Shown here piece by piece: positions 18,325-28,694 of a DNA stretch of 64,000 nt. Numbering within the stretch: position 1 is the stretch's first letter; every line of letters starts with the position of its first letter. Source of the DNA: Methylibium rhizosphaerae (GTDB lineage Bacteria > Pseudomonadota > Gammaproteobacteria > Burkholderiales > Burkholderiaceae_C). The stretch spans positions 1 to 64,000 of the forward strand of contig NZ_SWAR01000003.1 of the NCBI RefSeq assembly GCF_006386545.1, written 5' to 3'. Under the pieces are notes generated by a model. That model did no database searches. It was not told the DNA's origin and saw nothing but the letters and a program-made list of their open reading frames with translations. The translations under genes and the position numbers were made by a program.

Positions 18325-19464
18325 TCAGACCGCGTAGATGCGCGTCTGCTCGGGCGGCAGTTCCAGCCAGACGGCATCGCCCGGCCGCGGCGCGGGCGCG
18401 CCGGCCAGCGGCTGCTTCACCGTGGCCTCGGGCTGGCCTTCGCCCAGGCTGCACAGCAGGCGCAGGTGGTCGCCGTAGTAGATGACGCCGCTCACGCGGG
18501 CCTGCAGCACGTTGCTGCGGTCGGCGGGCGCGGCAGCGTGCAGCACGATGCGCTCGGGGCGGATGCCGGCCTCGACCTGCGCACCCACGGCGCTGCCGTT
18601 GACGTTGGCGCCGGTGATCACACGCCCGTCGGGCAGCACGATGCCGCAGCGTTCGTCGTCCGCGGCGCGCACCGTGCCCTTGAGGAAGGTGCTGTCGCCG
18701 ATGAAGCCGGCGACGAAGCGGTTGGCGGGCGTCTCGTACATGCGCTCCACCGGATCGATCTGCTGGATGGCGCCGTCGTTGAACACCGCCACCCGGTCGC
18801 TCATGGTGAGCGCCTCGCCCTGGTCGTGCGTCACGTACACGAAGGTCACGCCCAGCTGGCGGTGCAGTTCCTTCAGCTCGATCTGCATGTGTTCGCGCAA
18901 CTGCTTGTCCAGCGCGCCCAGGGGCTCGTCCATCAGCACGAGCTGCGGCTCGAAGACCAGTGCGCGCGCCAGGGCCACGCGCTGCTGCTGGCCGCCGGAC
19001 AGCTGGGCCGGGTGGCGATCGGCCATGCCCTGCAGCCGCACCATGTCGAGCGCGCGTGCCACGCGCTCGGCCTGCTCCTGCTTCGACGCCTTGCGCACGC
19101 TCAAGGGGTAGGCCACGTTCTGCGCCACCGTCATGTGGGGGAACAGCGCGTAGTTCTGGAACACCATGCCGAAGTGGCGCCGGTGCGGCGGCGTGCGCGT
19201 GATGGGCCGGCCGGCCAGCTCGATCTCGCCCGCGGTGGGCGACTCGAAGCCCGCCAGCATCATCAGCGTGGTGGTCTTGCCCGAGCCCGAAGGGCCGAGC
19301 AGCGTGAGGAACTCGCCGGCGCGGATGTCGAGGTCGAGGTGGCGCACGACCAGCTGCACGCCGTCGTAGGTTTTCTGCACCCCGCGGAACCGCACCAGGG
19401 CTTCGCGTTCAGGCTGCGCGGCAGGGGCGAGGGCGGCTTCGGCGGCGGACCCGTTGGCGGCCAT
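18325..19464 (-). CDS. potA: ABC transporter ATP-binding protein, PotA type
   Basis: 379-residue ATPase of the spermidine/putrescine-type importer. Walker A GPSGSGKTT is at 57-65, the Q-loop FQNYALFPHMT near 102, the signature LSGGQ at 155-159, and Walker B LVLMDEP at 175-181, followed by the D-loop and H-loop (VTHDQGEA). The C-terminal 100 residues form a TOBE-like regulatory domain. The ATG at 19464 overlaps the gabT stop (TGATG), so the two are translationally coupled. Confidence 0.95.
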   Translation of the reverse strand: MAANGSAAEAALAPAAQPEREALVRFRGVQKTYDGVQLVVRHLDLDIRAGEFLTLLGPSGSGKTTTLMMLAGFESPTAGEIELAGRPITRTPPHRRHFGMVFQNYALFPHMTVAQNVAYPLSVRKASKQEQAERVARALDMVRLQGMADRHPAQLSGGQQQRVALARALVFEPQLVLMDEPLGALDKQLREHMQIELKELHRQLGVTFVYVTHDQGEALTMSDRVAVFNDGAIQQIDPVERMYETPANRFVAGFIGDSTFLKGTVRAADDERCGIVLPDGRVITGANVNGSAVGAQVEAGIRPERIVLHAAAPADRSNVLQARVSGVIYYGDHLRLLCSLGEGQPEATVKQPLAGAPAPRPGDAVWLELPPEQTRIYAV

Positions 19465-20759
19465 CACCGTGCCACCGCGGCGAAGCTGTCTTCGAGGATC
19501 TGCAGGCCCTCGGCCAGCAGCGTGTCGGGCGCGGTCAGCGGCACGAGGATGCGGATCACGTTGCCGTAGCTGCCGCAGGACAGCAGGATCAGCCCGCGGC
19601 GCGCCGCCTCGGCGACCACCCGCCGCGTGAGCTCGGCATCGGGTCGCGACACATCGCCGCCCCGGCCGAGCTCGATGGCGACCATGGCGCCCAGCCCGCG
19701 CACGTCGACGATGGCCGGCACCCGGGCGGCCAGGCGCCGCAGGCCGGCCTTCAGCGCCTCGCCCATGGCCTGCGAGCGCTGCAGCAGCTTCTCGTCTTCG
19801 AAGGCCTTGAGCACCGCCAGCGCCGCGGCACAGCCGATGGGCGAACCGGCATAGGTGCCGCCCAGCCCGCCGGGGCCGGGGGCGTCCATCACGTCGGCGC
19901 GGCCGACCACCCCCGAGATCGGGAAGCCGCCGGCGAGCGACTTGGCGGTGGCGATGAGGTCGGGCGCCACCGGCCACTGCTCGCTGGCGAACCAGGTGCC
20001 GGTGCGGCCGGCGCCGGTCTGCACCTCGTCGGCGATGAGCAGGATGCCGTGGCGGTCGGCCAGCGCCTTCAGGCCGGCGATGAACTCGGGCGGAGCCACG
20101 TAGAAGCCGCCTTCGCCCTGCACCGGCTCCACGATGAAGGCGGCGACCCGGTCGGCCTCGATGTCGTTCTTCAGGAGGGTTTCGACCGAAGCCAGGGCGT
20201 CGTCCACGCTCACGCCGTGCAGCGTATTGGGGAAGAGCGCATGGAACACCTCGCCCGGGAAGGGGCCGAAGCCGCTCTTGTAGGGCGCCACCTTGCCGGT
20301 CAGCCCCAGGGTCATGAGCGTGCGGCCGTGATAGCCGCCGGTGAAGGCGATGACACCGCCTCGGCGGGTGTAGGCGCGAGCGATCTTCACCGCGTTTTCC
20401 ACCGCCTCGGCGCCGGTGGTGAGGAACAGCGTCTTCTTGTCGAAGGCGCCGGGGGCCAGCGCATTCAGCCGCTCGGCGAGCTCGACGTAGGGCTCGTAGG
20501 CCACCACCTGGAAGCAGGTGTGGGTGTAGCGGTCGAGTTGCTCGCGGACGGCGGCGACCACGCCCGGGTGGCAGTGGCCGGTGTTGAGCACCGCGATGCC
20601 GCCGGCGAAGTCGATGTAGCGCCGCCCCTCGACGTCCCACAGCTCGGCGTTGCCGGCGCGGCTCGCAAAGATCTCGTGCGCCTGGCCGACCCCGCGCGGC
20701 ACGGCGGCGCGGCGGCGGGCCATGAGGGCGGCATTGGTCAATTGGGCTTCGCGTTGCAT
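19464..20759 (-). CDS. gabT: 4-aminobutyrate (GABA) aminotransferase
   Basis: PLP enzyme moving the amino group of GABA to 2-oxoglutarate and giving succinate semialdehyde. The 431-residue protein has the class-III signature: GGYHGRT at 141-147, D244 in IADEVQTGAGRTG, and the PLP lysine K273 in ATAKSLAGGFP. IVEPVQGEGGF and the overall pattern fit GabT/PuuE best; 5-aminovalerate could also be used. It is the first gene of the seven-gene minus-strand operon and is transcribed divergently from the MocR-type regulator. A GGGAGA ribosome site precedes the ATG at 20759. Confidence 0.93.
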   Translation of the reverse strand: MQREAQLTNAALMARRRAAVPRGVGQAHEIFASRAGNAELWDVEGRRYIDFAGGIAVLNTGHCHPGVVAAVREQLDRYTHTCFQVVAYEPYVELAERLNALAPGAFDKKTLFLTTGAEAVENAVKIARAYTRRGGVIAFTGGYHGRTLMTLGLTGKVAPYKSGFGPFPGEVFHALFPNTLHGVSVDDALASVETLLKNDIEADRVAAFIVEPVQGEGGFYVAPPEFIAGLKALADRHGILLIADEVQTGAGRTGTWFASEQWPVAPDLIATAKSLAGGFPISGVVGRADVMDAPGPGGLGGTYAGSPIGCAAALAVLKAFEDEKLLQRSQAMGEALKAGLRRLAARVPAIVDVRGLGAMVAIELGRGGDVSRPDAELTRRVVAEAARRGLILLSCGSYGNVIRILVPLTAPDTLLAEGLQILEDSFAAVAR

Positions 20760-20813
20760 GGCGACATGTCTCCCGTGGTCCGATGCCATGCACTCTAGGC
20801 GGCCGACCCGGGC

Positions 20814-20885
20814 GATACCATGTACACGGCGCCGGCGCTTGCAGTGCACTGTGCAGGCCGGAACCCCTGTACGGGATGACCCTAA
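20814..20885. promoter_or_regulatory. Divergent gabT/mocR control region, candidate operator sites
   Basis: The 156-bp gap between the divergent genes contains gataccatgtacac (20814-20827), with the ATACCA core typical of GabR sites; a perfect 10-bp palindrome cagtgcactg (20842-20851); and two direct tgtac-cgg elements (20821-20829 and 20878-20885) 57 bp apart. Spaced direct repeats are usual for MocR-type dimers. Assignment to the adjacent regulator is inference. Confidence 0.45.
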
Positions 20886-20915
20886 GGCGCCCCACGCTGG
20901 TGCCCACGGAGAGCG

Positions 20916-22331
20916 ATGTTTACCCTCAACCCCACGTCCCCGATCCCGCTGGTCACCCAGATCGTCGACGGCCTGCGCCGCTTGATTGCCGAGCAGGCCC
21001 TGAAGCCGGGGGCCAAGCTGCCGTCGATCCGCAGCTTCGCGGCCTCGCACGGCGTGAGCGTGTTCACCGTGGTGGAGGCCTACGACCGCCTGGTCGCGCA
21101 GGGCTGGCTGGTGTCGCGCGCCAACGCGGGCTTTTTCGTGAAGCGGCGCGCGGGCGACGCGCCGGCGGCGGGCGAGGGCCTGGGCAGCGACCCCCGCTTC
21201 GACGCGCGCTGGTACCTGCAGCAGATCTTCGAGTCGCGCAACCTGCCGCTGAAGGCCGGTTGCGGCTGGCTGCCGCAGGACTGGCTGTTCGAGGAAGGCG
21301 TGCGGCGCAGCCTGCGCCACCTGGCGACCGACGGCGTCGAACTCGGCGGCTATGGCCTGCCGCACGGTCACATGGCGTTGCGGCTGCTGATCGCCGAGAC
21401 CCTGGCCGAACGGCAGATCGCGGTGGGCGCGGAGCAGGTGCTGCTGACCCAGGGCTCCAGCCAGGCGCTGGACCTGGTGGCCCGCCAGCTGCTGAAGCCG
21501 GGCGACGTGGTGCTGGTGGACGAGCCCGGCTACCCGAACCAGATGTTCATGCTGCGCTTTTTCGGCGCGCACCCGGTGGGCGTGCCGCGCCTGCCCGAGG
21601 GCTACGACCTGCCGGCGCTGGAGGCGCTGCTGGTGCAGCACAAGCCCAAGGCCTTCTTCACCCAGCCGCGGCTGCAGAGCCCAACCAATTCGGTCACGCC
21701 GCTGGCGCAGCTGTTCCGGCTGCTGCAGCTGGCCGAAGCCCACGACCTCACGCTGGTGGAGAACGACCTCTATGCCGACCTCGACCCGGAGCCGCGCCCC
21801 TCGCTCGCGAGCCTCGACCAGTTGCGGCGGGTGGTGCACATCGGCAGCTATTCCAAGACCATCTCGCCGAACCTGCGGGTGGGCTACGTGGTGGCCCGGC
21901 CGGAGCTGCTGGACAACCTGGCCCAGCTCAAGATGGTGTCGGGCCTCACCTCGTCGGACCTCACCGAGCGCCTGGCCTTCGGCGTGCTCACCGAAGGCCG
22001 CTGGCGCAAGCACCTGAAGTCGCTGCGCGACCGGCTGGCGCAAGCGCATGGCCAGGTGGCCGCCAAGCTGGGGGCGCTGGGCTTCGAGCTGTTCCACGAG
22101 CCGAAGGCGGGGCTGTACCTGTGGGCGCGCCACCCTGACCTGACCGACAGCGCCGAGCTGTCGCGGCTGGCCGCGGCAGAAGGGGTGATGCTGGGCCCCG
22201 GGGAGCTTTTCCTCGTGTCGCCGCACCCGACCGGCTGGCTGCGCTTCAACGTGGCCTTCAGCCACGACGAGCGGCTCTACGGCTTCCTGGCCGCGCAGAT
22301 CCAGCTGCATGCGCAAGGCGCCGCCGCCTGA
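20916..22331 (+). CDS. MocR/GabR-type regulator (GntR HTH fused to aminotransferase-like domain)
   Basis: 471-residue transcription factor. Residues 1-80 are a GntR-type winged helix (ALKPGAKLPSIRSFAASHGVSVFTVVEAYDRLVAQGWL). Residues about 100-465 are a fold-type-I aminotransferase-like domain with the PLP-binding Lys 314 (GSYSKTISPNLRVGY), N283/D284 and Y286. Such proteins sense a metabolite such as GABA as an external aldimine. Its divergent position beside gabT makes the gabT-pot-gbuA-gabD operon the obvious target. A GGAGAG ribosome site lies 4 nt before the ATG. Confidence 0.93.
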   Translation: MFTLNPTSPIPLVTQIVDGLRRLIAEQALKPGAKLPSIRSFAASHGVSVFTVVEAYDRLVAQGWLVSRANAGFFVKRRAGDAPAAGEGLGSDPRFDARWYLQQIFESRNLPLKAGCGWLPQDWLFEEGVRRSLRHLATDGVELGGYGLPHGHMALRLLIAETLAERQIAVGAEQVLLTQGSSQALDLVARQLLKPGDVVLVDEPGYPNQMFMLRFFGAHPVGVPRLPEGYDLPALEALLVQHKPKAFFTQPRLQSPTNSVTPLAQLFRLLQLAEAHDLTLVENDLYADLDPEPRPSLASLDQLRRVVHIGSYSKTISPNLRVGYVVARPELLDNLAQLKMVSGLTSSDLTERLAFGVLTEGRWRKHLKSLRDRLAQAHGQVAAKLGALGFELFHEPKAGLYLWARHPDLTDSAELSRLAAAEGVMLGPGELFLVSPHPTGWLRFNVAFSHDERLYGFLAAQIQLHAQGAAA

Positions 22332-22376
22332 GCGGCCGGGGACTCCCGGCTGCCTCGGCGGGAAGGGGCCGCTTCC

Positions 22377-22382
22377 TATAAT
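22377..22382 (+). promoter_or_regulatory. -10 box of alaS
   Basis: A perfect TATAAT lies 57 bp before the alaS ATG. No good -35 hexamer is visible at 16-18 bp. The implied leader is about 50 nt. Confidence 0.5.
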
Positions 22383-22439
22383 CGCCCGTTACGCCGCGCC
22401 CCTGCGGCACACCCACCACGCGCTCCACGAGAGAACCGG

Positions 22440-25067
<2,628 letters not shown>

Positions 25068-25092
25068 GCGCGCCGGCCACAGGTCGCTGCCG

Positions 25093-25710
25093 ATGACGCC
25101 CGCCCTGGCGCGCCCCGTGCGGGCGCTTTTCCTGGCGCTGCTGTGCCTGCCGGCCGCGGCGCAGCTGGTGCCGCTGGCCGGCGAAGCGCCGCGCCCGGCC
25201 CCGGCCCCCGAGGCGGTGGCGCGTGTCTTCGTCGAAGCCTGCGTGCTCACCGAAGGCGACCAGACCGCCGCGGTGGACTGGGCGGTTTCGAACGGCTTCG
25301 ATCCGCTGGATGTGCTGTCGCCGAACGTCGAGCCGCTGCTGGCCGGCAAGCCGGGCACGGCCCTGGCGATGCCCGGGCAGCCGGTGTGGCTGGTCACGGC
25401 GACCGGCGGCCCCTGCACCGTGTGGGCCGAACGCACCGCCGGGCCGGCGCTGCACATGGCCTTCCAGCAGGCGGTGTCGCAGCTCGTCGGCAAGGGGGCC
25501 AGGGCCGAGATGACGCTGGAGCGCACCATCGAGCGCGCCGGCGCCTGGCGGCGCCAGGTGCAGTGGCGCTACCGCCGCGTCGGCGGCTCCCAGGACTACG
25601 GGTTGGGCGCGGTCACCACGCTGGGCGAGCAGCCGGGCGCCCAGGCGCTGCACCTGGAACGCCTGCCGCCCGCGGTGCAACGCGATCCGGACGGCCTGCC
25701 GCGACGCTGA
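25093..25710 (+). CDS. Exported protein of unknown function downstream of alaS
   Basis: 205-residue protein with a signal peptide (VRALFLALLCLPAAAQL) and two Cys residues, in ACVLTEGD and GGPCTVWAER, that could form a disulfide in the periplasm. The rest is a mixed alpha/beta domain ending in HLERLPPAVQRDPDGLPRR. The ACVLTEGD...AVDWAVSNGFDP pattern reminds me of the NMCC_0638-type exported proteins, but I am not certain. It follows alaS closely and may share its transcript. A hairpin covers its stop codon. Confidence 0.75.
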   Translation: MTPALARPVRALFLALLCLPAAAQLVPLAGEAPRPAPAPEAVARVFVEACVLTEGDQTAAVDWAVSNGFDPLDVLSPNVEPLLAGKPGTALAMPGQPVWLVTATGGPCTVWAERTAGPALHMAFQQAVSQLVGKGARAEMTLERTIERAGAWRRQVQWRYRRVGGSQDYGLGAVTTLGEQPGAQALHLERLPPAVQRDPDGLPRR

Positions 25711-25737
25711 CAGGTCGCAGGCCCCCGCACCTGTCAG
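25707..25737 (+). terminator. Hairpin at the end of the exported-protein gene
   Basis: ctgacaggt (25707-25715) pairs perfectly with acctgtcag (25729-25737) around a 13-nt loop. The stop codon lies in the first arm. Part of the second arm (ctgtc) can instead pair with gacag at 25742-25746, so two alternative hairpins are possible. Confidence 0.5.
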
Positions 25738-25867
25738 CTTTGACAGTTGGATGGTGGTCGCCGGCCCCCTATTCTTCGGCGCCTGAGTTGGCGACGAATC
25801 GAGCCACCATGGGTCGCAGGGAGGTGACCGCTCTGGGCATGCCGAACCCGGCGGGGCGGCTGCTTTC

Positions 25868-27604
25868 ATGGTGTGTCTCAGTAGCGCCAGCTTGGATCAC
25901 AACAAGTCCATGGTGCTTGAAACGGATACCGTCGGCGGTCGGGTCGATCGCCGTGCTCGGCCGCGCGCGGCGCTCACCGCCGAGCTGATACGCCACGCCT
26001 ACCGGCCACATCGGTCATGGGCCGAACTGCTGCGTGGGCTGCTTGAAGCGCTCGCGGACCGATCGGGTGCGACACACGGAGCTCTTGCGCTGCACGAGAT
26101 CGGCACGCTGGCGTTCGAATCCACAGGCGGTGCATTCGTGGCGCACTGGCAAGACGCAGGCGCGCGGCCCCGCAACGGCCATGCCCAGCCCGGCAGCTTG
26201 CCGAACGGCGCATTCAGGTGGTCCCTTCCAGCGAAGCACGCTGCCGGCAACGGGAACAGTCATTCCTCGATGGTGGTGCAGCCGGCGGTGTTTCCGCTGC
26301 GCTACGGCGCCGCGATGCTGGGCGAGCTGCAGCTTGCATGGCCCGGCGGTCGTGCTGCACAGGACGCGCACGAGGCCCTGTGTGAAGAGTTCGCAGACCG
26401 TTGCGCGCTGCTGGCCAAGCGCTATGCGATTCAGCGATGGACCGGTCAGCGCCTCGGGCGGCCCATGATGCTGGTCGGCGCGTCGGAGGGGCTGTTTCGC
26501 CTGGAGTCCTTCGTCGAGATGGCTTCGGCGAGTGCGCTGCCGGCGTTGCTGACGGGCGAGTTCGGCACCGAAAAGGCCCTGCTGGCGGCCGCCATCCATT
26601 GCTGCGGCCCGCGTGCCGAAGGGCCTTTCATCGAAGTGAATTGCGCCGATCCGGCGGGTACGCCGGCCAGCTGGTTCGAGCAGGCCCGCGGCGGCACGCT
26701 GTTCTTCAACGGCATCGACGAGCTGCCCGCCGCCCTGCAGGGGCAGCTTCCACAGCACATGCACTCGCGCCTGTGCCAATGGCTCAGCGTGCCCGAGACG
26801 CGCGAGCTGCGTGTCGTTGCGACCTGCACTGCGGACCTGCGCGTGCAGGCGGGGGACGGTCGTTTCTCGCGGGCGCTGCTGGCCGAACTCGACTTCCTGT
26901 CCATTCGCGTGCCGCCGCTGCGCGAGCGCCGGGACGACATCGAGGCATTGGTCGCTGCCGCCATCGAGCGCCAGGGCTTCGATCCCGGTGTGCTGCTGAC
27001 CAGCGACCTGATCGAACTCTGCCGCGCCCACGCCTGGCCGGAGAACTTGTTCGAGCTGGAGCGGGTGATCGCGCGCCTGGCCGTGATGACGAAGGGGCGC
27101 CCGATCCGCTATGTCGACATGCTGCACCACGCGCCGCACATGGCCGCAGAGCGGCGAGCTGCCACGCCGCGGCCTGCTCCACCGCCACCTGTGCCCTCGC
27201 GGCCAAAGGTCACGGCTTCGGCGCCGGACCACTGGGTGCGGTGCGCGATGACGGGCAACCAGCAGGAGCTCGGCAAACTGCACGACGGCCTGCGCAAGGC
27301 GCTGCTCTACCTCGGCGAACACCATGCGGAAGCCGTCGTGCAGGGGCAGCTGGCGCAACAGGCGCACGTGAGCCCATCGCACCTGAACTTCCTGTTCCGC
27401 AGCGTGCTGAAGACGACCTTCAAGTCGCTGCTCCAGCGCATCCGCATCGAACGCGCGCGGCAGCTGCTGGCGGCGGACAAGCACCAGCGCATCACCGACG
27501 TCGCCTTGAGCGTGGGCTTCAACGACCTGAGCCACTTCGAAAAGAGCTTCCGGCGGATCATCGGCATCAGCCCGCGCGAGTACCGCCGCACGGAAGCGGG
27601 TTGA
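25868..27604 (+). CDS. AraC-type regulator with ATPase-dead sigma-54-activator-like domain
   Basis: 578-residue transcription factor converging on the R-body operon. Residues about 50-190 look GAF-like. Residues about 200-420 follow the sigma-54-activator AAA+ order, but the key parts are lost. Walker A is GEFGTEKA (230-237) instead of GESGTGKE, Walker B is GGTLFFNGID instead of LFLDEI, and only about 10 residues separate VNCA (257-260) from FEQA (270-273), so the GAFTGA loop is deleted. PPLRER (349-354) remains. Residues about 475-575 are an AraC double helix-turn-helix (HVSPSHLNFLFRSVLKTTFKSLLQRIRIERARQLL; ITDVALSVGFNDLSHFEKSFRR). It should therefore bind DNA as an AraC protein without sigma-54 activity. 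The ATG at 25910 is an alternative start. Its stop is one base from the muramidase stop. Confidence 0.85.
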   Translation: MVCLSSASLDHNKSMVLETDTVGGRVDRRARPRAALTAELIRHAYRPHRSWAELLRGLLEALADRSGATHGALALHEIGTLAFESTGGAFVAHWQDAGARPRNGHAQPGSLPNGAFRWSLPAKHAAGNGNSHSSMVVQPAVFPLRYGAAMLGELQLAWPGGRAAQDAHEALCEEFADRCALLAKRYAIQRWTGQRLGRPMMLVGASEGLFRLESFVEMASASALPALLTGEFGTEKALLAAAIHCCGPRAEGPFIEVNCADPAGTPASWFEQARGGTLFFNGIDELPAALQGQLPQHMHSRLCQWLSVPETRELRVVATCTADLRVQAGDGRFSRALLAELDFLSIRVPPLRERRDDIEALVAAAIERQGFDPGVLLTSDLIELCRAHAWPENLFELERVIARLAVMTKGRPIRYVDMLHHAPHMAAERRAATPRPAPPPPVPSRPKVTASAPDHWVRCAMTGNQQELGKLHDGLRKALLYLGEHHAEAVVQGQLAQQAHVSPSHLNFLFRSVLKTTFKSLLQRIRIERARQLLAADKHQRITDVALSVGFNDLSHFEKSFRRIIGISPREYRRTEAG

Positions 27605-27605
27605 G

Positions 27606-28370
27606 TCAGCGGATCCGCACCGCTTCGAACTGCTCGGCCGTGCCGTTGAACCGGTCGAGGTCCACCACGCCTTCGACACCCGCCACGCGGCCGGCCCGGC
27701 TGTATTGCCAGAAGGTCCACGTCGTCCAGTCCAGCGGCAACTGCGGCTGGGCGGCGCGGCTGTACTCGGCCAGCCACAGCGGGTAGGCCGAGAAGCCCGA
27801 CAGGTACTGGTTCGCGAAGGACTCGCCCGAGTAGATGATGGGCTTGACCCCGTATCGCTGCTCGACGAGCCCCAGGAACTGCTTCAGGGCCGCGGCGAGT
27901 TCGGCCGACGAATTGCCGTTGAGCTTCTCGATGTCCACCACCGGCGGCAGGTCTCCCGGCTGCAGGCTGCTCACCTGGGCCGAGAAGTTCGCGAACTGCG
28001 CCTGCGGCGTGTCGCTCGTCACGTAGTAGTGGTAGCTGCCCGCCGCCAGCCCGGCCGCGCGGGCGGCCTGGATGTTGGCGCGGTAGTCGGGGTCAGCCAC
28101 CGTGCTGCCCTGGCTTGCCTTGATGAAGACGTAGTCGGTGCCGGCGCCTTTGAGCTGGGCGAAGTCGACTTTGCCCTGCCAGTTGGAGAGGTCCACGCCG
28201 CCGATGGGTGGCGTGACAGCGGCCCGGCTCGCGGCGGCCGTGGGCGCGGGCGCGCTCGGGGCGGGGCCGGGAGGCACTGGCCGGTCGCAGGCCGCGAGCA
28301 CTGCGCACGCCAGCCAGGCCGCGGCTTGCAGCGCCTTCGTGCAGGCGCTGCGGCTCGCGGGCACAAGCAT
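27606..28370 (-). CDS. GH25 muramidase lipoprotein
   Basis: 254-residue glycoside hydrolase family 25 (lysozyme-like) enzyme, predicted to cut the beta-1,4 bond between MurNAc and GlcNAc. A lipoprotein signal ends LAA-C28, then a Pro/Ala linker reaches to about 57. The GH25 barrel begins GVDLSNWQGKVDFAQLK. The catalytic D-x-E is in VVDIEKLNG, and IIYSGESF, LWLAEYS and WTFWQYS follow as usual. The ATG at 28370 overlaps the preceding stop (TGATG); a GTG one codon earlier is possible. It is the last gene of the R-body operon and faces the regulator. Its place there suggests peptidoglycan remodelling during ribbon assembly or release, which is inference. Confidence 0.88.
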   Translation of the reverse strand: MLVPASRSACTKALQAAAWLACAVLAACDRPVPPGPAPSAPAPTAAASRAAVTPPIGGVDLSNWQGKVDFAQLKGAGTDYVFIKASQGSTVADPDYRANIQAARAAGLAAGSYHYYVTSDTPQAQFANFSAQVSSLQPGDLPPVVDIEKLNGNSSAELAAALKQFLGLVEQRYGVKPIIYSGESFANQYLSGFSAYPLWLAEYSRAAQPQLPLDWTTWTFWQYSRAGRVAGVEGVVDLDRFNGTAEQFEAVRIR

Positions 28371-28633
28371 CACGACGCTTCGCTCAGCGTGGTCTGCCCG
28401 GGGCCGTTCGCCGTGACCTGGAAGGTCACCGGGTCGTCACCGATCTCGACGAACTGCTCGGCCTGCGGTTGGGCGCCCTGGTAGTAGGAGGTGACCGTGG
28501 GGTCGCTTTCGTCGAGGTTGGCGCTGCTGCCCCAGTTCAGGCCGTTCACGCCCCAGCGGGCCGAGCCGATGGTGATGGCCTGGAGGTTTTCCTGTTCCGA
28601 GCCACCGGTCAGTTGCAGAGTCACTTGTGTCAT
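28370..28633 (-). CDS. Unrecognised 87-residue protein in the R-body operon
   Basis: Small, Cys-free, beta-rich and acidic protein: residues 1-35 MTQVTLQLTGGSEQENLQAI...GVNGLNWGSS, and C-terminal DPVTFQVTANGPGQTTLSEAS. It has no signal peptide or membrane segment. GGGAG precedes the ATG at 28633, and its stop overlaps the muramidase start. The pattern looks like a single small beta-sandwich. I assign no family. Close coupling to the muramidase suggests co-production at fixed ratio, for example as a partner or inhibitor; that is speculation. Confidence 0.75.
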   Translation of the reverse strand: MTQVTLQLTGGSEQENLQAITIGSARWGVNGLNWGSSANLDESDPTVTSYYQGAQPQAEQFVEIGDDPVTFQVTANGPGQTTLSEAS

Positions 28634-28694
28634 GAAGGCTCCCTTCGCTTGGGTTGAGGTTGGGTTGGAGGTGGCAAAGGGCGTGGGCCTGGGC

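Noticed and set aside
15823-19569. 1248-codon plus-strand open frame across the Pot transporter genes
   Set aside because: It spans four genuine genes on the other strand, has no ribosome site or motif and is rich in His, Arg and Gln. It is a codon-bias shadow.
25740-25775. TTGACA...TATTCT as the promoter of the AraC-type regulator
   Set aside because: The -35 is perfect, but the spacer to TATTCT is 24 bp, too long for sigma-70.
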